The position numbers were made by a program, and so were the translations under genes. Below the pieces are notes generated by a model. That model was not told the origin of the DNA. It worked only from the letters and a program-made list of their open reading frames with translations, and did not search any database. A stretch of DNA of 50,979 nt from Ga0074130 sp964499485 (GTDB lineage: Bacteria > Pseudomonadota > Gammaproteobacteria > Burkholderiales > Rhodocyclaceae), in the NCBI GenBank assembly GCA_964499485.1, contig CAZCLF010000016.1:1-50979 (forward strand). Reading direction: 5' to 3'. Below are positions 9,438 to 17,852 of the stretch, piece by piece. The first letter of the stretch is position 1; each line of letters opens with the position of its first letter.

Positions 9438-11147
9438 ATGGTATTAACTGGCGCGGAAATTGTAATCAGGTGCCTGCAGGAAGAAAAGGTCGAATTTATA
9501 TTTGGCTATCCTGGCGGCTCAGTCCTGCATTTGTACGATGAGTTGTTCAAGCAGGACAAAATCAAACATATTCTCGTGCGTCACGAGCAGGCAGCCGTAC
9601 ATGCGGCCGATGCCTACTCGCGCTCCTCGCAGAAGATTGGTGTCTGCATGGTCACCTCCGGCCCCGGCGTTACCAACGCCGTGACCGGTATCGCGACAGC
9701 TTATACCGACTCGATCCCAATGGTGGTGCTCTCCGGCCAAGTGCCGACCAGCTACATCGGTCAGGATGCCTTCCAAGAGTGCGATACCGTTGGTATCACT
9801 CGCCCCTGCGTTAAACACAACTTCTTGGTCAAGGACGTGCGCGATCTGGCGCCGACCATCAAGAAGGCGTTCTACCTTGCCAAGACGGGTCGTCCCGGCC
9901 CTGTGCTCGTCGACATTCCGAAGGATTTGGGTGTTGATAAGTGTGAGTTCGAGTACCCCAAGACGGTCTCGATCCGCTCTTACAACCCGGTTACCAAGGG
10001 CCACAGCGGGCAGATCAAGAAGGCAGTTCAACTGTTGCTGGAAGCCAAGCGTCCGCTGATCTATGCGGGTGGCGGCATCATTCTGTCCGACACCGCTGAA
10101 AAGCTGACCAAGCTGGCCCATCTGCTCGAAGTGCCTGTCACCAACACTCTGATGGGTTTGGGCGGTTTCCCAGCAACGGATAAGCAAAGTGTTGGCATGC
10201 TGGGTATGCATGGCACCTACGAAGCCAACATGTCCATGCAGCATGCGGATGTGTTGCTGGCTATCGGTGCGCGTTTTGATGACCGTGTGATCGGCAACCC
10301 AGAAAACTTTGGTTCCATCCCGCGCAAGATCATTCACGTTGATATCGATCCGTCCTCGATTGCCAAGCGCGTTAAGGTGGATGTGCCTATCGTTGGCAAT
10401 TTGAATGATGTGCTGGATGAGCTGATTGCGCAGGTCCAAGCATCCGAAGGCAAGATCGATCCAAAGGCACTCGCTGCTTGGTGGAAGGATATCGACGTCT
10501 GGCGCGAGAAGAAGAGCCTGAAGTACAAGATGGGCAGTGAGATCATCATGCCCCAGTACGTGGTTGAAAAGCTTTATGAAGTCACCGGTGGCGAAGCCAT
10601 CGTGACCTCCGATGTAGGTCAGCACCAGATGTGGGCGGCTCAGTACTACAAGTTCGACAAGCCGCGTCGTTGGCTGAACTCGGGCGGTCTGGGCACCATG
10701 GGCTTTGGCCTGCCGGCTGCCATGGGCGCCTGCTTCGCCAATCCGAACACCCCTGTCGCCTGTGTGACCGGCGAAGGCTCGATCCAGATGAACATTCAGG
10801 AGTTGTCGACCTGTAAGCAGTTCCGTCTGCCGGTCAAGATTGTTAACCTGAACAATCGCTATCTGGGCATGGTTCGCCAGTGGCAGGAAATGTTCTACGG
10901 CAATCGCTACTCAGAGTCCTACGTTGATGCGCTGCCTGACTTCGTGAAACTGGCTGAGGCCTATGGCCACGTCGGCATTCAGATCACCAGCCCGTCGGAT
11001 GTTGAGCCGGCGCTGCGTGAAGCCTTCGTGAAACACAAGAACGAGCTCGTCTTCCTCGACTTCCTCACCGATCCAACCGCCAATGTGTTCCCGATGGTGG
11101 CTGCCGGCAAGGGTCTGTCCGAAATGATCCTGGCCGAGGACCTGTAA
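9438..11147 (+). CDS. ilvI: acetolactate synthase large subunit
   Basis: A 569-residue thiamine diphosphate enzyme that condenses pyruvate with pyruvate or 2-oxobutyrate, the first common step in valine, leucine and isoleucine synthesis. The catalytic Glu is E50 in RHEQAA. The FAD-binding middle domain carries ARFDDRVIGNPENF. The cofactor motif, GDG in most relatives, is GEG at 445-447 followed by NNRYLGMVRQWQ. From memory this Glu is common in betaproteobacterial enzymes, so it is not a defect. The small subunit gene follows after two bases. The upstream 59 bp separates it from a divergent sigma factor gene; no leader peptide rich in Leu, Val or Ile is visible. Confidence 0.96.
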   Translation: MVLTGAEIVIRCLQEEKVEFIFGYPGGSVLHLYDELFKQDKIKHILVRHEQAAVHAADAYSRSSQKIGVCMVTSGPGVTNAVTGIATAYTDSIPMVVLSGQVPTSYIGQDAFQECDTVGITRPCVKHNFLVKDVRDLAPTIKKAFYLAKTGRPGPVLVDIPKDLGVDKCEFEYPKTVSIRSYNPVTKGHSGQIKKAVQLLLEAKRPLIYAGGGIILSDTAEKLTKLAHLLEVPVTNTLMGLGGFPATDKQSVGMLGMHGTYEANMSMQHADVLLAIGARFDDRVIGNPENFGSIPRKIIHVDIDPSSIAKRVKVDVPIVGNLNDVLDELIAQVQASEGKIDPKALAAWWKDIDVWREKKSLKYKMGSEIIMPQYVVEKLYEVTGGEAIVTSDVGQHQMWAAQYYKFDKPRRWLNSGGLGTMGFGLPAAMGACFANPNTPVACVTGEGSIQMNIQELSTCKQFRLPVKIVNLNNRYLGMVRQWQEMFYGNRYSESYVDALPDFVKLAEAYGHVGIQITSPSDVEPALREAFVKHKNELVFLDFLTDPTANVFPMVAAGKGLSEMILAEDL

Positions 11148-11149
11148 TC

Positions 11150-11641
11150 ATGCGACATCTGATTTCCATTCTTCTCGAAAACGAAGCGGGCGCTCTGGCC
11201 CGTGTCTCCGGCCTATTCTCCGCGCGCGGTTACAACATCGAATCGCTCACGGTTGCACCGACTGAAGATCCATCAATGTCGCGCATGACCATTGTCAGCA
11301 GTGGTTCCGATGACATCATTGAACAGATCACCAAGCAGCTCAACAAGCTGATTGACGTGATCAAGGTGGTCGACCTCTCAGAAGCTGCTCACGTTGAGCG
11401 TGAGCTAATGCTGATCAAGGTGCGCGCCACTGGCAAGGACCGCGATGAAATGAAGCGCATGTCCGATATTTTCCGCGGCCGCATTATCGATGTGACCGAT
11501 GCGACGTACCTGGTCGAACTGACCGGCGACACCGCCAAGCTCGATGCGTTTATCAATGCCATCGACAAGGATCTGATCCTCGAAACCGTACGTACTGGCG
11601 TTTGCGGCATTGGCCGTGGCGACCGCATTCTCAAAGCCTGA
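11150..11641 (+). CDS. ilvH: acetolactate synthase small (regulatory) subunit
   Basis: A 163-residue ACT-domain protein that activates the large subunit and gives it valine feedback inhibition. The ACT domain spans residues 1-75 with the family signature NEAGALARVSGLFSARGYNIESL, where the valine-binding Gly/Asn residues lie; the second half is the ACT-like C-terminal domain (ELMLIKV to the end). Length is typical. It is separated by 2 bases from ilvI and 20 bases from ilvC, so the three form one transcript ending at the terminator after ilvC. Confidence 0.96.
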   Translation: MRHLISILLENEAGALARVSGLFSARGYNIESLTVAPTEDPSMSRMTIVSSGSDDIIEQITKQLNKLIDVIKVVDLSEAAHVERELMLIKVRATGKDRDEMKRMSDIFRGRIIDVTDATYLVELTGDTAKLDAFINAIDKDLILETVRTGVCGIGRGDRILKA

Positions 11642-11661
11642 TTTTTTACCAAGGAACTCTC

Positions 11662-12678
11662 ATGAAAGTTTATTACGACAAGGACGCTGACATCTCCCTC
11701 ATCAAGGGCAAGAAGGTCACCATCGTTGGTTACGGTTCGCAAGGCCATGCCCACGCCCTGAACCTTAAGGAATCTGGCGTGAACGTCACCGTCGCTCTGC
11801 GCAAGGGTGGTGCTTCGTGGAGCAAGGCTGAAGCCGCTGGCCACAACGTGTCCGAAATCGCTGCTGCTGTGAAGGATGCTGACGTTGTCATGATGTTGCT
11901 GCCGGATGAAAACATCCCGGCTGTGTACAAGAACGACATCGCCCCGAACATGAAGAAGGGCGCTGCCTTGGCTTTCGCCCACGGTTTCAACGTGCATTAC
12001 AACCAAGTGGTGCCGCGTGAAGACGTCGATGTCATCATGATCGCCCCGAAGGGCCCAGGCCACACCGTGCGTTCCGAGTACCTCAAGGGCGGCGGCGTAC
12101 CAACCCTGATCGCTGTTTACCAAGACAAGTCGGGCAAGGCCAAGGACATCGCTCTGTCCTACGCTTCTGCTAATGGCGGCGGCAAGGCTGGCGTGATCGA
12201 AACCAACTTCCGCGAAGAAACTGAAACCGACTTGTTCGGCGAACAAGCCGTTCTCTGTGGCGGTGCGGTTGAACTGGTCAAGGCTGGTTTTGAAACCCTG
12301 GTCGAAGCTGGTTATGCGCCTGAAATGGCTTACTTCGAGTGCTTGCACGAACTTAAGCTGATCGTTGATCTGATGTACGAAGGCGGCATTGCCACCATGA
12401 ACTACTCGATCTCGAACAACGCCGAATACGGCGAGTACGTGACCGGCCCAGCTGTGATCGCTGATCAAGCCCGCGCAGCGATGAAGACCTGTCTGGCAAA
12501 CATCCAGAACGGCAACTACGCTAAGCAGTTCATTCTGGAAGGCAAGACCGACTACCCAGAGATGACCGCACGTCGTCGCCTGAACGCAGCTCACCCGATC
12601 GAACAGGTCGGTGCGCAACTGCGTGCAATGATGCCGTGGATCACCAAGAACAAGCTGGTGGATCAAAGCAAGAACTAA
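11662..12678 (+). CDS. ilvC: ketol-acid reductoisomerase (class I, short form)
   Basis: A 338-residue NADPH-dependent enzyme that isomerises and reduces acetolactate or acetohydroxybutyrate, the second common step of branched-chain amino acid synthesis. The Rossmann motif GYGSQGHAHALNL is near residues 24-36; the magnesium-binding residues lie in ETDLFGEQAVLCGG (about 190-203) and in the ELKLIVDLMYEGG region. Length fits the class I form. The ATG at 11662 is preceded by AAGGAA at five bases and gives MKVYYDKDAD, the common N-terminus. It is the last gene of the ilvIHC operon. Confidence 0.97.
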   Translation: MKVYYDKDADISLIKGKKVTIVGYGSQGHAHALNLKESGVNVTVALRKGGASWSKAEAAGHNVSEIAAAVKDADVVMMLLPDENIPAVYKNDIAPNMKKGAALAFAHGFNVHYNQVVPREDVDVIMIAPKGPGHTVRSEYLKGGGVPTLIAVYQDKSGKAKDIALSYASANGGGKAGVIETNFREETETDLFGEQAVLCGGAVELVKAGFETLVEAGYAPEMAYFECLHELKLIVDLMYEGGIATMNYSISNNAEYGEYVTGPAVIADQARAAMKTCLANIQNGNYAKQFILEGKTDYPEMTARRRLNAAHPIEQVGAQLRAMMPWITKNKLVDQSKN

Positions 12679-12700
12679 AAGTTCTGCTGCGGTAGAATCG

Positions 12701-12731
12701 AAAAGGGCACAGCACGCTGTGCCCTTTTTTT
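12701..12731 (+). terminator. Rho-independent terminator after ilvC
   Basis: GGGCACAG and CTGTGCCC pair as an 8-bp stem around a CACG loop (12705-12724), followed by seven T. AAAA precedes the stem, so it could also work in the other direction. It separates ilvIHC from psd-pssA. Confidence 0.92.
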
Positions 12732-12762
12732 ACGGTATTTCCATTATTTGAACCGGACCAAC

Positions 12763-13404
12763 ATGAACGCATACCCCCATCCCCTGCTGGCACGCGAAGG
12801 CTGGCCCTTCATCATCATCAGTGGCGCTTTGGCTGTTGTACTGACATATGCCTGTGGTTGGGGCTGGGCTGCGCCTGTGTGGATTTTCTTTGTCTTCTGC
12901 GTACAGTTCTTCCGTGACCCTCCACGCGAAATTCCCCAAGCCGAAAAGGCCGTGCTTTCGCCTGCCGATGGCCGCATCGTTGCCATCGAGCCTGTGCGTG
13001 ATCCATGGTTGGAGCGCGATGCGCTTAAAGTCAGCGTCTTCATGAATGTGTTCAACGTTCACTCCAACCGTAGTCCGGTCGATGGTGAGATCAAGGGTGT
13101 GTGGTATCACCCGGGCAAGTTCGTGAATGCCGACCTTGCCAAGGCCTCGACTGAAAACGAGCGTAACGCCTTGCATATCCGCACTGGCAACCATGATGTG
13201 ACTTGTGTGCAGGTGGCAGGGCTGATTGCTCGCCGCATTCTCTGTTACGTCAAGTCAGGCGACACGCTCTCGCGTGGGCAGCGCTATGGCTTTATCCGCT
13301 TTGGTTCGCGTGTCGACGTCTATTTGCCAACGGATAGCCGAGTCAAGGTCACCATCGGCGAAAAGGTTAGTGCGACCACGACTATCCTCGCGGAACTTCC
13401 ATAG
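12763..13404 (+). CDS. psd: phosphatidylserine decarboxylase, short form
   Basis: A 213-residue inner membrane enzyme that makes phosphatidylethanolamine from phosphatidylserine. It belongs to the short (archaeal-type) group: two hydrophobic stretches at about 15-50, then the catalytic part with SPADGRIV (66-73) and NVFNVHSNRSPVDG. Self-cleavage between G181 and S182 in RFGSRVD would create the alpha chain with its pyruvoyl group. The ATG at 12763 is preferred over an upstream in-frame TTG at 12748, which would add five residues. pssA follows after 50 bases, so substrate and product enzymes are adjacent. Confidence 0.94.
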   Translation: MNAYPHPLLAREGWPFIIISGALAVVLTYACGWGWAAPVWIFFVFCVQFFRDPPREIPQAEKAVLSPADGRIVAIEPVRDPWLERDALKVSVFMNVFNVHSNRSPVDGEIKGVWYHPGKFVNADLAKASTENERNALHIRTGNHDVTCVQVAGLIARRILCYVKSGDTLSRGQRYGFIRFGSRVDVYLPTDSRVKVTIGEKVSATTTILAELP

Positions 13405-13421
13405 TCAGCTGACGGTCTGGT

Positions 13422-13427
13422 TATAAT
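13422..13427 (+). promoter_or_regulatory. possible -10 box ahead of pssA
   Basis: A perfect TATAAT with a GC-rich stretch behind it (TATAATCGCCC) lies in the 50-bp gap between psd and pssA. There is no matching -35 at the right distance. It may support separate expression of pssA. Confidence 0.35.
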
Positions 13428-13454
13428 CGCCCATCACCATTACAGGTTAAGCCC

Positions 13455-14216
13455 ATGTCAGATTTGAGCACCGGAGAGAACCAGCCCCTGATGACCACCG
13501 AGCGTCGTCGGCGCGGGATTTACATCCTGCCTAATCTGTTCACGACCGCAAACTTGTTTGCTGGCTTCTACGCCATCGTGCAGGCGATGAACGGCAATTT
13601 TGAGTATTCCGCAATCGCCATCTTCATTGCCATGCTGCTTGATGGTGTCGATGGTCGTGTTGCACGCATGACGCATACTCAAAGCGAATTTGGCGTCGAA
13701 TATGACTCCCTGTGCGACATGTTGTCTTTTGGTGCGGCCCCTGCACTGGTGATCTACGAGTGGGCCTTACGTGGCATGGGCAAGCTCGGCTGGATCGCTG
13801 CCTTTATCTACTGTGCCGGGGCTGCGCTGCGCCTCGCCCGTTTCAATACAAATGTTGGTGTGGTGGACAAGCGTTTCTTCCAAGGCTTGCCTAGTCCTGC
13901 AGCAGCCTCGTTGATTGCCGGCTTAGTCTGGGTGATGACTGATTTTGGCTGGAAGGGTGAAGACTTGCGCTGGTATGCCTGCGCACTCACCATCTTTGCT
14001 GGGCTCACCATGATCAGCAATGTGCCCTACTGGAGCGGCAAGGAAATCAATCTGCGCAAGAGTGTGCCATTTATCGTCGTGGCGGCGATTGCGCTGTTCT
14101 TTGCACTGACGGCTTTCTACCCGCCGGGCGTGATGTTTTCTCTGTTCCTGATCTACGCCGCCTCCGGATATGCGCTGTTGGTCTGGCGCCTCACCCAGCG
14201 GAATAAGTCTGCGTAA
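13455..14216 (+). CDS. pssA: CDP-diacylglycerol--serine O-phosphatidyltransferase
   Basis: A 253-residue multi-span membrane enzyme that makes phosphatidylserine from CDP-diacylglycerol and serine. The CDP-alcohol phosphotransferase signature is complete: D66-G67, A70-R71, G80, D84 and D88. About seven hydrophobic segments fill the protein, with a short Arg-rich cytoplasmic N-terminus (ERRRRGIYILPNLFTT). This is the type II membrane-embedded form, unlike the soluble Escherichia coli enzyme. It follows psd, which uses its product. The 3' end meets the convergent DUF2069 gene after 12 bases. Confidence 0.95.
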   Translation: MSDLSTGENQPLMTTERRRRGIYILPNLFTTANLFAGFYAIVQAMNGNFEYSAIAIFIAMLLDGVDGRVARMTHTQSEFGVEYDSLCDMLSFGAAPALVIYEWALRGMGKLGWIAAFIYCAGAALRLARFNTNVGVVDKRFFQGLPSPAAASLIAGLVWVMTDFGWKGEDLRWYACALTIFAGLTMISNVPYWSGKEINLRKSVPFIVVAAIALFFALTAFYPPGVMFSLFLIYAASGYALLVWRLTQRNKSA

Positions 14217-14228
14217 CCCCCCAGCAAC

Positions 14229-14600
14229 TCAGCCAGCCCGACGAGGCTGGCTAGTCCGTGTGGCTTTGGCGTAGTAAATCGTGCTGGCAAAGAAGATCAA
14301 TGTCAGCACGGTCTCAATGACTGCCAATATTTGCGACAGACCGGTGTCAGAGGTTGCCCGTACCGTTCCCTCGGTGAAGTACAAGAGAATCAGCATTGAC
14401 GTCCATTGGTAGGTGTAGCGCTTGCCATGCAAAATGCCGAACAGCGCGATCAAGAGTGGAATTACCTTGAGCACTAGCATGGAGCCACCTGGACGCAAGG
14501 GCGCTAGCCACAGCTCCCAAGCAGTACATAACAATATCAAGGCAATCAGTGATGAGCTGCTGATTAGATTCAGCAAGCGTGCATTGGTCAGTAGGCTCAT
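14229..14600 (-). CDS. DUF2069 membrane protein
   Basis: A 123-residue inner membrane protein with four hydrophobic segments (about 10-30, 36-54, 66-82, 88-110) and the LAPLRPGGSMLVLKVIPLL segment typical of DUF2069. No function is known. Its ATG overlaps the stop codon of the WrbA-like gene (14597-14600), a pairing common in betaproteobacteria as far as I recall. An 8-bp perfect inverted repeat (14231-14252) lies within its last codons. Confidence 0.87.
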   Translation of the reverse strand: MSLLTNARLLNLISSSSLIALILLCTAWELWLAPLRPGGSMLVLKVIPLLIALFGILHGKRYTYQWTSMLILLYFTEGTVRATSDTGLSQILAVIETVLTLIFFASTIYYAKATRTSQPRRAG

Positions 14601-15190
14601 GCGGCAAGTTTCTTTGCGGTTAGTGCGAGTCGGCGACCAAGCGCGGTGGCGATTTTGCGTTCAATATCGGTAGGCATGGCATTGCCTTCAGTGCCACTGA
14701 CATGGCTGGCGCCATAGGGACTACCCCCTCTTTGTGTTGTGCTCAGCTCGGTTTCGGTGAAGGGTAAGCCCACCATAATCATGCCGTGATGCATCAGTGG
14801 CAGCATCATCGACAGCAAGGTGCTTTCCTGGCCGCCATGCATGCTGGTCCCTGACGCAAATACGGCAGCGGGCTTGCCCGATAGCGTGCCTTTGAGCCAG
14901 TCTGCGGCAGTTGAGTCAAGAAAGTATTTGAGCGGAGCGGCCATATTGCCAAAGCGCACTGGGCTGCCGAGTGCCAGACCAATGCACTCGCTCAGGTCCA
15001 GCAGTTCGACATATGGCGCGCCGCTGTCTGGGACCTCCGGTTCAACCGCTTCGCACACGGTGGATACGCGCGGAACGGTGCGCAACCGGGCACTCATGCC
15101 GTCCACTTGTTCTACTCCGCGCATGATGGCTTGTGCCAACTGCCGGGTTCCGCCGTGATGGCTGTAGTAGAGCACCAGAATTTCCTGCAT
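14597..15190 (-). CDS. wrbA: NAD(P)H:quinone oxidoreductase, WrbA-type flavodoxin
   Basis: A 197-residue flavodoxin-fold protein that reduces quinones by two electrons using bound FMN. The FMN phosphate loop is YYSHHGGTRQLA at residues 8-19; GSPVRFGNMAAPLKYFLD (about 95-112) and ASGTSMHGGQE (about 132-142) are the other FMN-contact segments of the WrbA group. Length is close to the norm of about 198. It is divergent from the YihY gene with only about 40 bases between starts, and is coupled to the DUF2069 gene. Confidence 0.9.
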   Translation of the reverse strand: MQEILVLYYSHHGGTRQLAQAIMRGVEQVDGMSARLRTVPRVSTVCEAVEPEVPDSGAPYVELLDLSECIGLALGSPVRFGNMAAPLKYFLDSTAADWLKGTLSGKPAAVFASGTSMHGGQESTLLSMMLPLMHHGMIMVGLPFTETELSTTQRGGSPYGASHVSGTEGNAMPTDIERKIATALGRRLALTAKKLAA

Positions 15191-15230
15191 ACTTTTTCTG
15201 CTTTGCCTTAGGTCGTAATCGTTGGATTAT

Positions 15231-16052
15231 ATGCCCATGCTGCTCACCCCTTTCCGACTTGTTGTCCGCGTTGCCCAGCGTTTCCGTAGCGAGCGTTGTA
15301 CGCAAACTGCGGCAGCCCTCTCGTTCACGACGCTACTGGGTCTGGTGCCGATGATTACGGGGGCCGTTGCTTTGATTTCGATCCTGCCATTTGGCAGTGG
15401 CCTTGGTGTGGCGGTTGAGAAGTTCCTGTTGGCAAATCTTCTGCCCGATAAAGCGGGCGTGGTGATCGCCAAGTATGTGAGTCAGTTCGCCAACAAAGCA
15501 GAACGCCTGACGTGGCTGGGGTTAGTGACCTTGGCGATTACCGCCTTAGTGCAAATGCTAACGATTGAGCGGACCTTCAATCTGATCTGGCGTATTCGAA
15601 CGCAGCGCCCGTTGCTGCGGCGCATCCTCATGCACAGCGTGGCCCTCCTGCTGGGCCCCGTAATTTTTGGTGCCAGCTTGGTGGCTGTGACTTTTCTGAT
15701 CACTACTTCACTGGGGTGGGTTACGGACACGAGCACTGGGGCGGTAGGCTTCATGTTGCGCGGCCTGCCATTTTTATTCATGGTGGCAATCTTCGCACTG
15801 CTTTATTGGGCGGTACCGAATTGCCGCATCCCGCGGTCACATGCGCTCTTTGGGGGCGTCTTTACTGCAGGCTGCTTTGTTGGCATTCACAAGCTACTCA
15901 GTCTCTATCTCAAGTACTTCTCGGCACATGCGGTGATTTATGGGACGTTCTCTGCCGTTCCTATCTTTCTGCTCTGGCTCTTCCTGTCCTGGACCGTGAT
16001 TCTGGTCGGGGCCTATGTGGTCTCTGAGTTGCCGAAGGCGGAGAAGGGCTAA
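15231..16052 (+). CDS. YihY/UPF0761-family membrane protein
   Basis: A 273-residue inner membrane protein with six hydrophobic segments. The N-terminal signature RCTQTAAALSFTTLLGLVPM and the AVPNCRIPRSHALFGGVFTA segment are typical of the YihY (virulence factor BrkB-like) family. Once called ribonuclease BN, this family is not the RNase; its role is unknown. The ATG at 15231 is chosen; a TTG at 15222 with AGGT eight bases upstream is a fair alternative and would add three residues. Convergent with the PilZ-like gene, whose 3' end is 10 bases away. Confidence 0.88.
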   Translation: MPMLLTPFRLVVRVAQRFRSERCTQTAAALSFTTLLGLVPMITGAVALISILPFGSGLGVAVEKFLLANLLPDKAGVVIAKYVSQFANKAERLTWLGLVTLAITALVQMLTIERTFNLIWRIRTQRPLLRRILMHSVALLLGPVIFGASLVAVTFLITTSLGWVTDTSTGAVGFMLRGLPFLFMVAIFALLYWAVPNCRIPRSHALFGGVFTAGCFVGIHKLLSLYLKYFSAHAVIYGTFSAVPIFLLWLFLSWTVILVGAYVVSELPKAEKG

Positions 16053-16062
16053 ACCCTGCGTT

Positions 16063-17502
16063 TCAATGCGCTGGATGTTGTACGCGTTCGAACTCAAATA
16101 GTTCGACGCTCGATGTTTGTGTCACCAATGGCTGGGTCTGACATTCCACCACTTGCAATTTGCCGCCTTTCTCGTGCATCAGAGCAATGCGACCGGTTTC
16201 ATAGACGCCACGTTCAGTCAGGAGGGTTTCTCCCCGATTGGTTCCATTCAAAGGCGGAAGCAACAGCGCTGGGATGGGGGCGGTGGGGCGTGACGCAATG
16301 GCAATACGAACAGCATCTGCATACGGAGCGAGTACCTCCAGTCCCATTTCTAGGTGTTCGGGGTTCTCGCTCCGGACCCAACGCACCATGCACAAGCTCC
16401 AGGGCTCTTTCTCGCCTCTACGAATACCAATGACTGAGCCAGAAAGCAGGGTCGGCATGTTCCCTGCAATATGCATAGCAGCGTAGCCGGCAGGACTGTC
16501 ATTCATGACCTGCCATTCGTTGGTGGCTTGTATTGTTTCAGCCGCTGATAAGTCACCATGCAACAAAGACCACAGACTGGAGAGTCGGGGGCAAACTTCG
16601 ACACGATAATTTCCACGACGTCGGTTGTGGCGACGTTGTGGGGGATTGAGCCAACGCCGGGCTGCATGGTGCAGCACATTGCGGAAGCTGCGCGGGGCTG
16701 TTAGCGTGTCAAGGCTAGCCTGTGTAATCTTGCCTAGGGTACGACAGGTGTAGAACAGCAGGCCATCAGCGCTGGGTGGGGCGCGCCGGTTGGCTGGCGT
16801 AGGGGGGCGGTCGTCATGCGTATCGACCCAGAGCCAGCATTCCAACTTTTTGGGCAAGGTGGTCACCAGTTCAACTTGAGCGGCTAAGTGCTCGGCGTGG
16901 CGCCACAGGAACTCCTGTTCACGGGCGGTTAGCGCTTCGGCCTGTGCAGCATGCATTGCCAACAGGAGATGCAGCAACTGCAGGGTTGGGCTGTCGAGGT
17001 AGTTCTCGGTTGTTTGTTGATTGACCAGCAGGGTGTTGATCTGTTTCCAGAAGCCGGGTGGGGTGCCACTGGCACTGCGCAGGGAGACTTCATATTGCAA
17101 TCGAAGGCTATGCAACGCACGTGCGGCCAACGTGTCACGTCGCCGTTTGGGACGCTGAAAGCCTTCTCCTACGGCATGCCCAACGACGTACATGAAGCCA
17201 TCCGCTAGGTGGCCATGCAAATCAATTAGGCTCTGGCTGAGTACACGCAAGTTGCGCGGCAAGGGTGTGCTGGTATCCAGCAGCAACGGGAATACCAATC
17301 TGTGAATGCGTGCCACGCGTGGCTCGAACAGGTCGAGCAGGCGCATCAAGACGCGTGGCGGCAGCGACAACGAAATCACGGTGCGCAAATGCCTCCGCAG
17401 CGGGATCAGATCGTCAAGCGGATCATCGCTTTTGCTGCCGAGCCAGTCGAGCACATCGTCCATGGCTGGTGAGGCGGCCAACTGAGTTTCGTCTAGGGGC
17501 AC
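16063..17502 (-). CDS. 479-residue protein with PilZ-like c-di-GMP motifs
   Basis: A soluble protein without signal or membrane segments. Residues 1-280 are helical and of unknown fold. The C-terminal third shows the two parts of the PilZ c-di-GMP motif: RGNYR at 296-300 (RxxxR) and NDSPAG at 334-339 ([D/N]xSxxG), then alternating beta-like stretches including SLCMVRWVRSE and LEMGLEVLAPYA. I infer a PilZ-like beta barrel and possible c-di-GMP binding. The longer than usual gap between the two motifs is a caution. The gene stands alone, convergent with the YihY gene, so context gives no pathway. It could serve as a motility or pilus regulator, but nothing shows this directly. Confidence 0.75.
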   Translation of the reverse strand: MPLDETQLAASPAMDDVLDWLGSKSDDPLDDLIPLRRHLRTVISLSLPPRVLMRLLDLFEPRVARIHRLVFPLLLDTSTPLPRNLRVLSQSLIDLHGHLADGFMYVVGHAVGEGFQRPKRRRDTLAARALHSLRLQYEVSLRSASGTPPGFWKQINTLLVNQQTTENYLDSPTLQLLHLLLAMHAAQAEALTAREQEFLWRHAEHLAAQVELVTTLPKKLECWLWVDTHDDRPPTPANRRAPPSADGLLFYTCRTLGKITQASLDTLTAPRSFRNVLHHAARRWLNPPQRRHNRRRGNYRVEVCPRLSSLWSLLHGDLSAAETIQATNEWQVMNDSPAGYAAMHIAGNMPTLLSGSVIGIRRGEKEPWSLCMVRWVRSENPEHLEMGLEVLAPYADAVRIAIASRPTAPIPALLLPPLNGTNRGETLLTERGVYETGRIALMHEKGGKLQVVECQTQPLVTQTSSVELFEFERVQHPAH

Positions 17503-17785
17503 GGGCGGTCGTTCCGGAAGGGGCGTGTGAGGGATTCTAGTAGAATTCCGTCTTGGCGGCCTGTCTAGGGTCTTTGCCGCGTTGCAGGTGGTGCGCTAAT
17601 TTTGCCCCGACGTATCTGGACTGAGCAGCCCTGGTGGTTTGGCCTTCAATATCAATGCGCTTACTGCGATGCGTAGTCCTGCACCACCAGTGGTGACTCA
17701 GGCCTCGTCTTGGGTGATCACAAGGTTCTTCAGGTAACCGCCAGAACTGCCTTTCACAGGCTTGCCCGGCTTCTTGTCTTAAGCA
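17503..17785. other. gap without recognisable gene
   Basis: About 280 bases between the PilZ-like gene and the rpsP promoter. On the minus strand an open frame runs through here, but it crosses the rpsP promoter and the start of rpsP, and its sequence matches nothing I know. A second minus-strand frame gives a short plausible-looking stretch (GSSGGYLKNLVITQDEA) that then stops. It may be a decayed gene; I cannot name it. Confidence 0.3.
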
Positions 17786-17814
17786 TTGATTCCGGCTAGT
17801 TTTTCCCCTATAAT
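17786..17814 (+). promoter_or_regulatory. sigma-70 promoter for rpsP-rimM-trmD-rplS
   Basis: TTGATT (17786-17791), a 17-base spacer and a perfect TATAAT (17809-17814), 38 bases before the rpsP start. The discriminator TGCCGG is GC-rich, the kind seen at stringently controlled promoters; that control is an inference. Confidence 0.78.
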
Positions 17815-17852
17815 TGCCGGCTTTCTCCGATTTCCGGAACGAGGTTTCAAAA

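Noticed and set aside
9519..10625. Long open frame antisense to ilvI (minus strand)
   Set aside because: Shadow of the strongly coding plus strand; no recognisable protein features.
11389..12666. Long open frame antisense to ilvH/ilvC (minus strand)
   Set aside because: It mirrors the codon bias of ilvC, shows no family features, and the plus strand is clearly ilvC.
14231..14252. 8-bp perfect inverted repeat (AGCCAGCC/GGCTGGCT) between pssA and the DUF2069 gene
   Set aside because: No T-run on either side, and it encodes the last residues of the DUF2069 protein, so it is not called a terminator.
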